A DNA stretch of 20,110 bases from NCBI GenBank assembly GCA_019084435.1, contig JAHRFV010000308.1:1-20110 (forward strand). The letters are read 5' to 3'. The position numbers were made by a program, and so were the translations under genes. Below are positions 7,040 through 14,073 of this stretch, one piece after another. How positions within the stretch are numbered: the stretch's first letter is position 1; each line of letters opens with the position of its first letter. Origin of the DNA: Dethiosulfatibacter sp. (GTDB lineage Bacteria > Bacillota_A > Clostridia > Tissierellales > Dethiosulfatibacteraceae). The notes under the pieces are model-generated. The model did not search any database. It was not told where the DNA came from and worked only from the letters and a program-made list of their open reading frames with translations.

Positions 7040-7502
7040 AGAAATATGAAATCATGATGGCTTCGGTAAACAGCTTAAGTATGGTACCCCCGAGGATACC
7101 GATAAGTGAACCGAAGCCTGATTTTATTGAATGATTCATATCCTTACCGCTAAGTAGTTCTACCCCTACTGCGCCAATAAATGGTCCGATTGCAATACCC
7201 AAAGGACCTAGCACAATCAGACCAATGATAATTCCAAAAGCTCCTCCGACAGCTGCTTGCTTGCTACCATCAAATTTTCTGATTCCAACTGTAGATGCAA
7301 TGAAGTCTATAACAAAAACAAGGATCATGGCGACACCTTGCATCAAAAAGAAATAAATATTCAAATCATGAAAATTAGTCAAAATTCCATAAACGACCAT
7401 CCCAGAAAAGACAAGAATTACGCCTGGAAGAATGGGTAAAACAGTACCTATAAAACCAACAACAAAAAAAACAATCGCTATAATCAATCCAAGTATTTCC
7501 AT
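7023..7502 (-). CDS. DUF456-family membrane protein
   Basis: The 159-residue polytopic protein shows the DUF456 pattern: an N-terminal helix ending in GTVLPILPG, a middle FVIDFIASTVGIRKFDGSKQAAVGGAFGIIIGLIVLGPLGIAIGPFIGA glycine-rich hairpin of helices, and a C-terminal helix. I count about four membrane segments. The start is ATG at 7502-7500, preceded on the minus strand by a G-rich ribosome site (AGGGGGGC), so 26 extra in-frame N-terminal residues are dropped. Its 3' end overlaps the thioredoxin-like gene by 17 bp in a tail-to-tail arrangement. It is the only gene of the window on the - strand. The function of DUF456 proteins is unknown. Confidence 0.82.
   Translation of the reverse strand: MEILGLIIAIVFFVVGFIGTVLPILPGVILVFSGMVVYGILTNFHDLNIYFFLMQGVAMILVFVIDFIASTVGIRKFDGSKQAAVGGAFGIIIGLIVLGPLGIAIGPFIGAVGVELLSGKDMNHSIKSGFGSLIGILGGTILKLFTEAIMISYFFISIS
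7059..7128 (+). terminator. Possible + strand terminator inside the convergent gene
   Basis: GGCTTCGGT (7059-7067) is the perfect inverted complement of ACCGAAGCC (7110-7118). A smaller imperfect stem lies within the loop, and the T-rich TGATTTTATT follows (7119-7128). It lies 20 bases beyond the thioredoxin-like stop codon but inside the DUF456 coding region. It could end the + strand transcript, or the pairing may be a chance product of coding sequence. Confidence 0.4.
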
Positions 7503-7539
7503 CCCAAAGCCCCCCTGAAAAATTCTGCTTAATAGAGAC

Positions 7540-7548
7540 ATTATAACA
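7540..7548 (-). promoter_or_regulatory. Extended -10 promoter of the DUF456 gene
   Basis: On the minus strand TGTTATAAT (7548 down to 7540) forms an extended -10 element (TGnTATAAT). The -35 region is only a T-run. It lies about 38 bp ahead of the start codon. Confidence 0.55.
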
Positions 7549-7696
7549 CATTTATCCCACAAAAAAGCAATATCTTTCACTGGTATTTATGATTGAGAAT
7601 GATTTTTTCGGGTATATTAATAATAACTGTTAGACTTGTTTATATTTGTTGTGCAATAAAGTAATTAAATTGAATATAAAATTGGAGATGATCGGA

Positions 7697-8671
7697 TTGA
7701 AAAGATTTTTGAAGAGGACATTAGGTGTATTAATCATTGTTTTCCTTATTGTCAGTGTCGTTCCGTATGCTTTACCGACTAGCAATCCAGCTGAATACTC
7801 CGTGAGAAATCCTTTCGATGAAAGCAATTACGAAATGGTCAATGATACAACAATCCATTATAGGCAATGGATTCCACAATCCTCAGAATTAAAGGGCAAG
7901 ATCTTGATGGTCCATGGCATGGGAGGTTCCTCTTACTCGTGGCTTTTAACAGTTGAACCTTTGCTTGAACAAGGATATATGGTTGTAGCGGTTGATTTGC
8001 CAGGGTTTGGTTATAGTGACCGAAGGCAAGGAATAGACCATAGTCAAAGCAGTAGAAGCAACATGATGTGGCAGGTAATCGACAATATAGATAAACGACT
8101 GCAAGGCGATTCTAGTCTACTAAAGTGGGATCTGGTTGGACATTCAATGGGTGGAGGTACAGTAGCTGCAATGATATCTGATCATCCAGAGAAAACAAAA
8201 GCTGCGATAATGGTAGCGGGTGCATTGCTTGAAAACGATTCATCTCAATACCAGGCTTTATTGAAATATCCTCCTATCAGAAGATGGATAAAAGTTGGTT
8301 TATATATGGTTGCTATACAGCCTAAGAGAATAGAAAGTTTTTTGGAGTCAGCTTATGGCAGAATACCAACTGAGTCTGAAGTAGAAGGTTACCTGATACC
8401 GTTGAAACAACCTGGAACATCATCAACCATGATTGATTTGATTCTAACTTCAAAAAATGAACCTTTAGATAAATTAATCAACTCAGAGGTCTTTTTAACA
8501 GGTATTTGGGGAAGTGAGGATACATGGGTACCCGTTTCAGAGGCTGAGAAAATTCGAGAACTGATACCTGATTTTGAGTATAGAGTGATAGAAGGTGCAT
8601 CGCATTGCCCTATGGAAACTCATCCGAATGAGTTCAATCGTATACTGGCAGATATTTTAAATGAAAACTGA
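7697..8671 (+). CDS. Membrane-anchored alpha/beta hydrolase
   Basis: This 324-residue protein has one N-terminal hydrophobic helix (LGVLIIVFLIVSVVPYAL) and then an alpha/beta-hydrolase domain. It shows LMVHGMGGSSYSW (oxyanion loop), VDLPGFGYSDR, the nucleophile elbow GHS150MGG, probable acid D275 in WGSEDTWVP and catalytic H303 in ASHCPMETHP, so the triad is complete. The helix probably places the enzyme on the outer face of the membrane. I choose the TTG at 7697 because GGAG at 7684-7687 is 9 nt away. ATG 7688 abuts that ribosome site and ATG 7646 has none. The substrate is unknown; lipid or ester hydrolysis is plausible. No strong promoter or terminator was found around it. Confidence 0.85.
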   Translation: MKRFLKRTLGVLIIVFLIVSVVPYALPTSNPAEYSVRNPFDESNYEMVNDTTIHYRQWIPQSSELKGKILMVHGMGGSSYSWLLTVEPLLEQGYMVVAVDLPGFGYSDRRQGIDHSQSSRSNMMWQVIDNIDKRLQGDSSLLKWDLVGHSMGGGTVAAMISDHPEKTKAAIMVAGALLENDSSQYQALLKYPPIRRWIKVGLYMVAIQPKRIESFLESAYGRIPTESEVEGYLIPLKQPGTSSTMIDLILTSKNEPLDKLINSEVFLTGIWGSEDTWVPVSEAEKIRELIPDFEYRVIEGASHCPMETHPNEFNRILADILNEN

Positions 8672-8711
8672 CTATAAAAACTTACTCTTAAACGTTTTTT
8701 TTAAACTGGTT

Positions 8712-8740
8712 TTGACATAAGTGACAAGTGAATGTATAAT
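8712..8740 (+). promoter_or_regulatory. Perfect consensus sigma-A promoter
   Basis: TTGACA (8712-8717) and TATAAT (8735-8740) with a 17-bp spacer match the consensus exactly. It drives the sulfatase gene at 8787, with a leader of about 40 nt. Confidence 0.85.
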
Positions 8741-8786
8741 CATTATGACTCGGATGCAACATAAATTATTATAAGCAGGCGATTTG

Positions 8787-10808
8787 ATGGATGACAACAA
8801 TAGAAATAATAAAATCAGATCATATTTGAATTTTGAAGGAATAATACTTGTCATATTTCTTTCAATCTCTCTAATTTATATGGAGATAATACTAAAAGTG
8901 AAGACAGAAACATTGTTTACAGGTATAGGCTTTTTTTACTCGGCAACAGCCTCTATAGCAGTTTCTCTTGTCTTTTATTTTGTGTACTCATTCCTAAACG
9001 GAATAATCAGAAAGATATTTATTGGATCTTTTCTTTTTTTTATGGCATTTCTTTTTGGAAGTCAAATAATATATTTTGATATCTTCAAAACATTTTATAC
9101 TGTATACTCCGCAGGAAGAGCTACTCAAGTTCTTGTGTTCATGGATGACATCCTACACTTCATTGGTGCTAATTATTTTTGGATCTTACTGCTTTTGACA
9201 CCTTTTGGAGCATTTATTTTTTATGGATTTAAAATGAGGATAACCTCCAGTATTAATTGGTTACAGAGGGCGGTAAGCCTTTTTTTGTTGTTGATTATAT
9301 TCGGCATATTCAATTTGGGTATAAATGTTGAAGGAAAAGAAATGCTGTCTCCATATAATATATTCGTTCACAGCAGCCATCCGGTTATTTCTGTCAATAA
9401 ACTGGGTTTGGTGAGCACAATGGGTTTTGACCTACAAAGAACACTAATCGGAACAGACGCTTATCCTGAACCAGTGCCATTAGAAACGACATCGCCGAGT
9501 TTAAACAGGAAGGGCCCAAAAAAAGCATTTATTTCTCAAAAACCTCGTGACCAACTTAGCGCAAATAATGATTTGCCTGAATTTAATATTATGCCAATTG
9601 ATTTCCAATCATTGATTACGGAGACTACAGATCAGTCATTAATCAATATGCACCAATATTTCAGCCAGGTCCAACCTACAGAAAAAAACACTCACACAGG
9701 AATATTCGAAGGGTATAACCTGATACTTATAACCGCTGAAGCTTTTTCACATTATGCTGTCGATGAAGAACTTACACCAACATTATTCAAAATGGCAAAT
9801 GAGGGCTTTAACTTCACTAATTTCTATAATCCCATCTGGGATGTCAGCACATTGGACGGTGAATATGTGGCCACGACGGGACTGATTCCCAAGTCAGGTG
9901 TCTGGAGCATGTATTATTCGTCCTATAATGAAATGCCATATGCTATGGGCAATATGTTGGGTTCCATAGGCTACAAAACAATGGCCTACCATAATCATTT
10001 TTTCAATTACTATGATAGACAAGTTTCGCATCCTAATCTGGGATATATCTACAAGGGATTGGGAAATGGGCTGGATGTTAAACCAACGTGGCCTGCGTCT
10101 GATCTTGAAATGATGGAGTTGAGTGCTGACGAGTATATGGGTGAAGAACCTTTCCATGCTTACTATATGACAGTCAGTGGTCATCTGAGATATACTTTTG
10201 CAGGCAACTATATTGCGCTGAAAAACAGAGAAGAGGTCGATCATTTAAAATTCTCAGAAGGAGGAAAGGCTTATCTCGCAACCCAGATTGAATTGGATCG
10301 GGCGTTGGCATATTTGCTCGAAAAGCTTGAACAAAAGGGAATCGCTGATAAGACCTTGTTTGTTATCAGTGCGGATCATTATCCATACGGATTGGACAAG
10401 CAGGATTTGGATGAACTGGCTGGACATGAGGTGGAAAGCAATTTTGAGTTGTACAAATCAGCCTTGATCATATATGCCAAGGGTATGAAGTCAGAAATCA
10501 TTGAAAGACCCGTATCAAGCCTGGACATCATACCAACCGTTATGAATCTGATGGGACTGGAATATGACTCCAGACTTTTAATGGGAGTGGATGCCTTTTC
10601 TAACAAAGAACCACTTGTTATTTTCTTAAATAAAAGCTTTATAACCGACAAAGGGAGATACAACTCAATTTCAGATCAATTCTCACCTGAAACCAATATG
10701 GATAATGTTGAGAAATATATAGAAAAAATCAAACAGGAGATTGATAGAAAGTTTTATTATTCAGCAAAAATCCTTGATTTGGATTACTATTCGATTGTCC
10801 TCAAATAA
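8787..10808 (+). CDS. LTA synthase-like membrane sulfatase/phosphoglycerol transferase
   Basis: The 673-residue protein has the LtaS layout: five hydrophobic helices in residues 1-190, a linker, and an extracellular sulfatase-fold domain from about 300. Metal-site residues can be placed by motif: E318 in LITAEAFSH, the probable nucleophile T355 in DVSTLDGEY, and D530-H531 in VISADHYPYG. LtaS-type enzymes transfer phosphoglycerol from phosphatidylglycerol onto a growing lipoteichoic acid chain, while other members add phosphoglycerol or phosphoethanolamine to glycans. The linker here (220-300) is long and polar. The ATG at 8787 directly follows a TTG; the ribosome site is weak (AGCAGG), in contrast to the perfect promoter upstream. 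truA follows with its own promoter. No terminator was seen after the gene. It is likely a cell-envelope polymer enzyme, but the exact polymer is uncertain. Confidence 0.85.
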   Translation: MDDNNRNNKIRSYLNFEGIILVIFLSISLIYMEIILKVKTETLFTGIGFFYSATASIAVSLVFYFVYSFLNGIIRKIFIGSFLFFMAFLFGSQIIYFDIFKTFYTVYSAGRATQVLVFMDDILHFIGANYFWILLLLTPFGAFIFYGFKMRITSSINWLQRAVSLFLLLIIFGIFNLGINVEGKEMLSPYNIFVHSSHPVISVNKLGLVSTMGFDLQRTLIGTDAYPEPVPLETTSPSLNRKGPKKAFISQKPRDQLSANNDLPEFNIMPIDFQSLITETTDQSLINMHQYFSQVQPTEKNTHTGIFEGYNLILITAEAFSHYAVDEELTPTLFKMANEGFNFTNFYNPIWDVSTLDGEYVATTGLIPKSGVWSMYYSSYNEMPYAMGNMLGSIGYKTMAYHNHFFNYYDRQVSHPNLGYIYKGLGNGLDVKPTWPASDLEMMELSADEYMGEEPFHAYYMTVSGHLRYTFAGNYIALKNREEVDHLKFSEGGKAYLATQIELDRALAYLLEKLEQKGIADKTLFVISADHYPYGLDKQDLDELAGHEVESNFELYKSALIIYAKGMKSEIIERPVSSLDIIPTVMNLMGLEYDSRLLMGVDAFSNKEPLVIFLNKSFITDKGRYNSISDQFSPETNMDNVEKYIEKIKQEIDRKFYYSAKILDLDYYSIVLK

Positions 10809-10842
10809 TTCTGGACATATTTGTATAAAAACCACATAATGA

Positions 10843-10870
10843 TTGGACAGTACAAAATAATAAATATAAT
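10843..10870 (+). promoter_or_regulatory. Sigma-A promoter for truA
   Basis: TTGGAC (10843-10848) and TATAAT (10865-10870) are 16 bp apart, ending 22 bases before the truA start codon. Confidence 0.6.
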
Positions 10871-10892
10871 TTGGAAGGAAAGTGAATACTAA

Positions 10893-11630
10893 TTGAAAAA
10901 CTTCATGATAAACATACAATATGATGGCGGTCGCTACAAAGGTTGGCAGCGACTTGGCGGTGATGAGAACACCATACAGAGCAAGATAGAAACAGTTCTC
11001 TCAAAACTATTGGATGAAAAAATCGAAATAATCGGATGTAGTAGAACTGATGCAGGTGTCCATGCATATGACCAAGTGGCAAATTTCAAATCAGACACTA
11101 AAATGACGGTCAATGAGTTGAAGGACTCGATGAATAGATATCTGCCCACGGATATAAGCATAAAAGAGGTACGAATCGTTGATGATGCTTTTCATTCCAG
11201 ATTCACTGCGAAAACCAAAACCTATGTTTATAAAATATGGAATGGGGACTGTCCTAATCCTTTTGTCAGAAAATACAGTTTGTATATAGATAGTAAACTG
11301 GATTTGCATCAAATGACAAAGGCTGCAAAACACTTTTTGGGGGAGCACGATTTCACTGCTTTTACCAATGCCAAATCCAAGACCAAATCGATGGTTCGAG
11401 AAATACAAGACATCGATATTGAAAAGCACGGTGATATGATTACAATTAGAATTACAGGTAATGGTTTTCTCCATAATATGGTTAGAAAAATTGTCGGTGT
11501 TTTGATCGAGACGGGTCTTGGAACGATAAAAGGTGACGAGATACCTGCAATACTAAGCTCTAAAGAACGTTCGAAATCAGGCATGTTGGCTGATGCATGC
11601 GGATTGTATCTGGATAAAATAATTTATTGA
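10893..11630 (+). CDS. truA: tRNA pseudouridine(38-40) synthase TruA
   Basis: The 245-residue enzyme isomerises uridines 38-40 in the anticodon arm of many tRNAs. Family motifs are clear: IQYDGGRYKGWQ at the N-terminus, the catalytic Asp53 in GCSRTDAGVHA, the FHSRFTAKTKTYVYKIW segment, HDFTAFTNA, and the C-terminal FLHNMVRKIVGVLIETG. The length is normal for TruA. The start is a TTG at 10893 with GGAAAGTG at 10877-10884 as ribosome site; the next ATG (10905) would lie too far from any ribosome site. It stands apart from the ribosomal-protein/ecf cluster that often precedes truA in Firmicutes. A probable terminator lies at 11752-11774. Confidence 0.96.
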   Translation: MKNFMINIQYDGGRYKGWQRLGGDENTIQSKIETVLSKLLDEKIEIIGCSRTDAGVHAYDQVANFKSDTKMTVNELKDSMNRYLPTDISIKEVRIVDDAFHSRFTAKTKTYVYKIWNGDCPNPFVRKYSLYIDSKLDLHQMTKAAKHFLGEHDFTAFTNAKSKTKSMVREIQDIDIEKHGDMITIRITGNGFLHNMVRKIVGVLIETGLGTIKGDEIPAILSSKERSKSGMLADACGLYLDKIIY

Positions 11631-11640
11631 ATTCTGATTA

Positions 11641-11669
11641 TTGCATTATACTGAAATAAAGAGTATAAA
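11641..11669 (+). promoter_or_regulatory. Promoter-like element upstream of the SLH-BMP gene
   Basis: TTGCAT (11641-11646) and TATAAA (11664-11669) are 17 bp apart. A second similar element lies 70 bp downstream, and together they may form a tandem promoter. A transcript from here would have to read through the hairpin at 11752-11774. Confidence 0.42.
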
Positions 11670-11710
11670 TAAAGTATAGGAACATGTCAATCCTAACGAT
11701 AGATGCAGCA

Positions 11711-11739
11711 TTGCATATGGTCGTTCAAAAATGTATAAT
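11711..11739 (+). promoter_or_regulatory. Promoter-like element just ahead of a terminator
   Basis: TTGCAT (11711-11716) and TATAAT (11734-11739) are 17 bp apart. The predicted start site (about 11746) is only a few bases before the hairpin and T-run at 11752-11774, an unusual arrangement. Confidence 0.48.
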
Positions 11740-11751
11740 GACAAAAATAAC

Positions 11752-11774
11752 CCGGCCATAGTGCCGGTTTTTTT
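11752..11774 (+). terminator. Intrinsic terminator-like hairpin
   Basis: CCGGC (11752-11756), loop CATAGT and GCCGG (11763-11767) are followed by seven T's (11768-11774). It could terminate truA transcription or act as an attenuator in the leader of the SLH-BMP gene. Confidence 0.72.
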
Positions 11775-11824
11775 GCGTTAAGGATTAAGATGTATTTCTA
11801 AATTTGAAAATTGGAGGAAACCTT

Positions 11825-13555
11825 ATGAGACATAAGCGAATAGCGATAATTTTAATAATCATAATGTTATTTACCACGGCAACTACTTTTGTAGGAGCTC
11901 AGGACGGGCAGGAAGAAATGTTGATTTCGCAACGTTTCAGTGACATGCCTGATGATTGGTCCACCGAAGCACTTGAAAAAGCTGTTGAAAACGGTCTGAT
12001 AACCGGTTCAGATGGCTTAATAAAACCCAAGGATCCACTGACTAGAGCCCAAATGGCCACAATCATCAATCGGGCGTTTGGCGCTACGAATAAAGCCTCA
12101 ATTAGCAATTACACAGATGTACCTGGAGGGGCCTGGTATTATGAGGAAATGGCAAAGGCTGTACAGATGAAAACATTTTTAGGAGATGGCAATCGTCTTT
12201 ATCCGGATAATCCGATTACAAGACAAGAGGCTTTTTTGGTCTTGGCTAGGGCATTGAAAATAGAAGTCTCTTCAGTTGAGCCTTCTGGTTTTACTGACTT
12301 GGACGATATTGCATCCTGGGCAAAAGGAGAGATTTATGCGCTGATTAATCAGGGTTATATTCAAGGCTCCGGAGGAAAAATCAATCCGAAACAGACCATA
12401 ACAAGGGCAGAGTTTGCGCAACTCATGCATAACCTGATTAAAACCTACATCAAAGAGCCAGGTGAATACACAGACTTACCTGAAGGTAATGTTATGGTTT
12501 TGGTTCCTGGAGTGGCGTTTGTGAATACGACAGTGAATGGACATCTTATTCTTGGAGAAGGTGTTGATGAGGATACTGTAAACTTAGTCAACTCACTTTT
12601 GACAGGAAGATGGATTATTAGAATGCAGGAAGCAAGCATGAAAACTGTAATTGGATTTGTAACAGATTGGAGCGGCCTCGGGCATGATAACTTGAATGAT
12701 ATGATATTGGCAGGATTAACGAAAGCGAAGACAGATTTGAATTTTGACGTTAGAGTTATAGAATCTGATGGGGATGGAGATTACTTAAAAGACCTTACAG
12801 AATTAGCTGAAGAAGAGCTTGAATTAATTATTTCTTACGGGTACACTATGGCAGATGCGACAAAAACAGCCGCCGAAAACTATCCCGATCAGAGGTTTGT
12901 CATAATTGACGATAACTCAATTGAAATGGATAATGTCATGAGTATATCATTTAAAGAACACGAAGGATCCTTTATAGTAGGTGTTATTGCTGGGTTGACG
13001 ACTGATACGAATGTAGTGGGGTTTATTGGTGGTGTACAGTTTGCGTTGATAGATAAATTCTTGTATGGATATATGGCGGGCGTGAAGTCAGTTAACTCCG
13101 ATGCTGAAATATTGTTCGATTATGCAAATTCTTTTACTGAGTCTGATATTGGAGTGACATTAGCTACAGCTCAAAATAATCAAAATGCAGATGTTATATT
13201 CCATGCAGCTGGTGGAACTGGATTAGGTGTGATTGAAGCTGCAGGTGAAAGTGACTTTTGGGCAATTGGAGTTGATTCAGATCAATCAAGTCTAGACCCT
13301 AATCATGTACTATGCTCTATGGTTAAGCGTTTTGATTATGCTGTGTATGAAGCCATTAAACATGTTCTGGAAGGGAGTTTTGTAGGTGGCAATATGGAAT
13401 ATGGTTTGGAAGAAGACGCTGTCGGTTATATGGATGGCGCAGGGAATGTTTCAAATCTGATCGCAGAATCTGCAGAATTATACAAAAGTAAAATCATCTC
13501 AGGTGAGATTATTGTACCTTATGACGAAACCACCTACGATGAGTTTATCCAATGA
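11825..13555 (+). CDS. SLH-anchored BMP/PnrA-type ligand-binding protein
   Basis: This 576-residue secreted protein has a signal peptide (about 1-25, cleavage after FVGA). Three SLH domains follow (about 38-83, 96-141, 156-205) with LTRAQ, ITRQE and ITRAE motifs, then a short beta-helix-like segment (222-267, VNTTVNGHLILGEGV). From 273 there is a full BMP-family periplasmic-binding fold. Hallmarks of PnrA-like nucleoside receptors are VGFIGGVQFALIDKFLYGYMAGVK, VIFHAAGGTGLGVIEAA and WAIGVDSDQ. BMP proteins are normally lipoproteins serving ABC transporters; this one has no lipobox cysteine and no permease or ATPase gene beside it. It is probably held on the wall by SLH binding to secondary polymer. 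GGAGG 11813-11817 sets ATG 11825. Ligand (nucleoside or other) is inferred only. Confidence 0.9.
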   Translation: MRHKRIAIILIIIMLFTTATTFVGAQDGQEEMLISQRFSDMPDDWSTEALEKAVENGLITGSDGLIKPKDPLTRAQMATIINRAFGATNKASISNYTDVPGGAWYYEEMAKAVQMKTFLGDGNRLYPDNPITRQEAFLVLARALKIEVSSVEPSGFTDLDDIASWAKGEIYALINQGYIQGSGGKINPKQTITRAEFAQLMHNLIKTYIKEPGEYTDLPEGNVMVLVPGVAFVNTTVNGHLILGEGVDEDTVNLVNSLLTGRWIIRMQEASMKTVIGFVTDWSGLGHDNLNDMILAGLTKAKTDLNFDVRVIESDGDGDYLKDLTELAEEELELIISYGYTMADATKTAAENYPDQRFVIIDDNSIEMDNVMSISFKEHEGSFIVGVIAGLTTDTNVVGFIGGVQFALIDKFLYGYMAGVKSVNSDAEILFDYANSFTESDIGVTLATAQNNQNADVIFHAAGGTGLGVIEAAGESDFWAIGVDSDQSSLDPNHVLCSMVKRFDYAVYEAIKHVLEGSFVGGNMEYGLEEDAVGYMDGAGNVSNLIAESAELYKSKIISGEIIVPYDETTYDEFIQ

Positions 13556-13558
13556 CTA

Positions 13559-13698
13559 ACAGTGCTAGGACTCCCACTTCTATAAGTGGGAGATAAGCAC
13601 TGTAAAGTCCCTGGATAACGGTTTCTAAGGTTCAGATGGCGTTTGAAACGCCAACTGAATCCAAGAACCCTGTTGATAAGTGGGAGATAAGCACTGTA
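13559..13698. mobile_element. Structured repeat resembling an IS200/IS605 right end (remnant or MITE)
   Basis: ACAGTGCT (13559-13566) pairs with AGCACTGT (13596-13603), enclosing CTCCCACTT (13571-13579)/AAGTGGGAG (13584-13592). The 23 bases at 13582-13604, which contain GTGGGAGATAAGCACTG, recur exactly at 13676-13698. Between the copies is a long hairpin with inner stem TGGCGT/ACGCCA and outer arms GGTTCAG/CTGAATCC. A sequence like CTGAATCCAAGAA followed by a CCCAC/GTGGG hairpin is, from memory, typical of the right end (and omega-RNA scaffold) of IS605/IS1341-type tnpB elements. No tnpA or tnpB gene is present. It begins three bases after the SLH-BMP stop codon. Confidence 0.5.
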
Positions 13699-13728
13699 GA
13701 TCAATAACTGATGGTAATTAGACTTTTA

Positions 13729-13787
13729 AAAAACTTCAGAGTGCGGTAGTCTATAAGATGATAGACAAGAAGAACTCTGAAGTTTTT
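13729..13787. terminator. Bidirectional terminator hairpin
   Basis: AAAAACTTCAGAGT (13729-13742) pairs perfectly over 14 bp with ACTCTGAAGTTTTT (13774-13787). An inner stem, GTCTAT (13749-13754)/ATAGAC (13761-13766), is nested in the loop. The T-tract on the right and A-tract on the left allow termination in both directions. It probably ends the SLH-BMP transcript. Confidence 0.75.
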
Positions 13788-13788
13788 C

Positions 13789-13817
13789 TTGAATATAGTC
13801 CTGAAAAAACATATAAT
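13789..13817 (+). promoter_or_regulatory. Sigma-A promoter for the small membrane protein/YbjQ pair
   Basis: TTGAAT (13789-13794) and TATAAT (13812-13817) with a 17-bp spacer, immediately after the preceding terminator. Confidence 0.72.
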
Positions 13818-13851
13818 GAATAAGAAATATATTATTTTGGAGACTGAGCCA

Positions 13852-14073
13852 ATGAAACTCAAGAAAATTATCGCACCGGTAATCATTACTATCCTTTTGT
13901 TGGTTTATTTGGCGACATATTTGTGGGGATGGTCCCATATAACAGCACCTTCATGGCTTAGAGCGATAGGTCTGATTATCCCTGTCTGTCTGATGGGTGT
14001 CAGTATCTATGTTTTGCTTGAGCGAATAAAAGAAATAAGGAGTGGAGAAGAAGATGATCTTGGTAAATACTGA
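13852..14073 (+). CDS. Small membrane protein, two predicted helices
   Basis: The 73-residue protein has two hydrophobic segments, IIAPVIITILLLVYLATYLWG (about 5-25) and WLRAIGLIIPVCLMGVSIYVLL (about 34-55), followed by an acidic-basic tail. ATG 13852 is used because GGAG lies at 13839-13842, and the predicted promoter would make longer versions untranscribed. Its last 20 bases overlap the YbjQ-family gene in another frame, indicating translational coupling. I do not recognise a named family; small membrane partners next to ybjQ-like genes are plausible, but a shared function is inference. Confidence 0.72.
   Translation: MKLKKIIAPVIITILLLVYLATYLWGWSHITAPSWLRAIGLIIPVCLMGVSIYVLLERIKEIRSGEEDDLGKY

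Noticed and set aside
7082..7102. A second CsoR-like dyad, GGTACCCCCGAGGATACC
   Set aside because: It resembles the operator at 2323-2339 but is imperfect, lies inside the DUF456 coding region and has no promoter around it; it is explained as part of the loop of the hairpin there or as coding sequence.
7593..7621. Possible promoter and Fur-box-like sequence upstream of the membrane-anchored hydrolase
   Set aside because: TTGAGA with TATTAA at 16 bp is weak, and GAGAATGATT matches only part of a Fur box; not enough to annotate.
8676..8704. AT-only hairpin (AAAAAC/GTTTTT) after the membrane-anchored hydrolase
   Set aside because: A stem made almost only of A-T pairs would be too unstable to be a convincing terminator.
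13559..13788. Riboswitch or CRISPR repeat reading of the 23-bp repeats
   Set aside because: Only two copies exist, separated by a hairpin rather than a spacer array, and the next gene's promoter lies downstream of them, so they cannot be in its leader.
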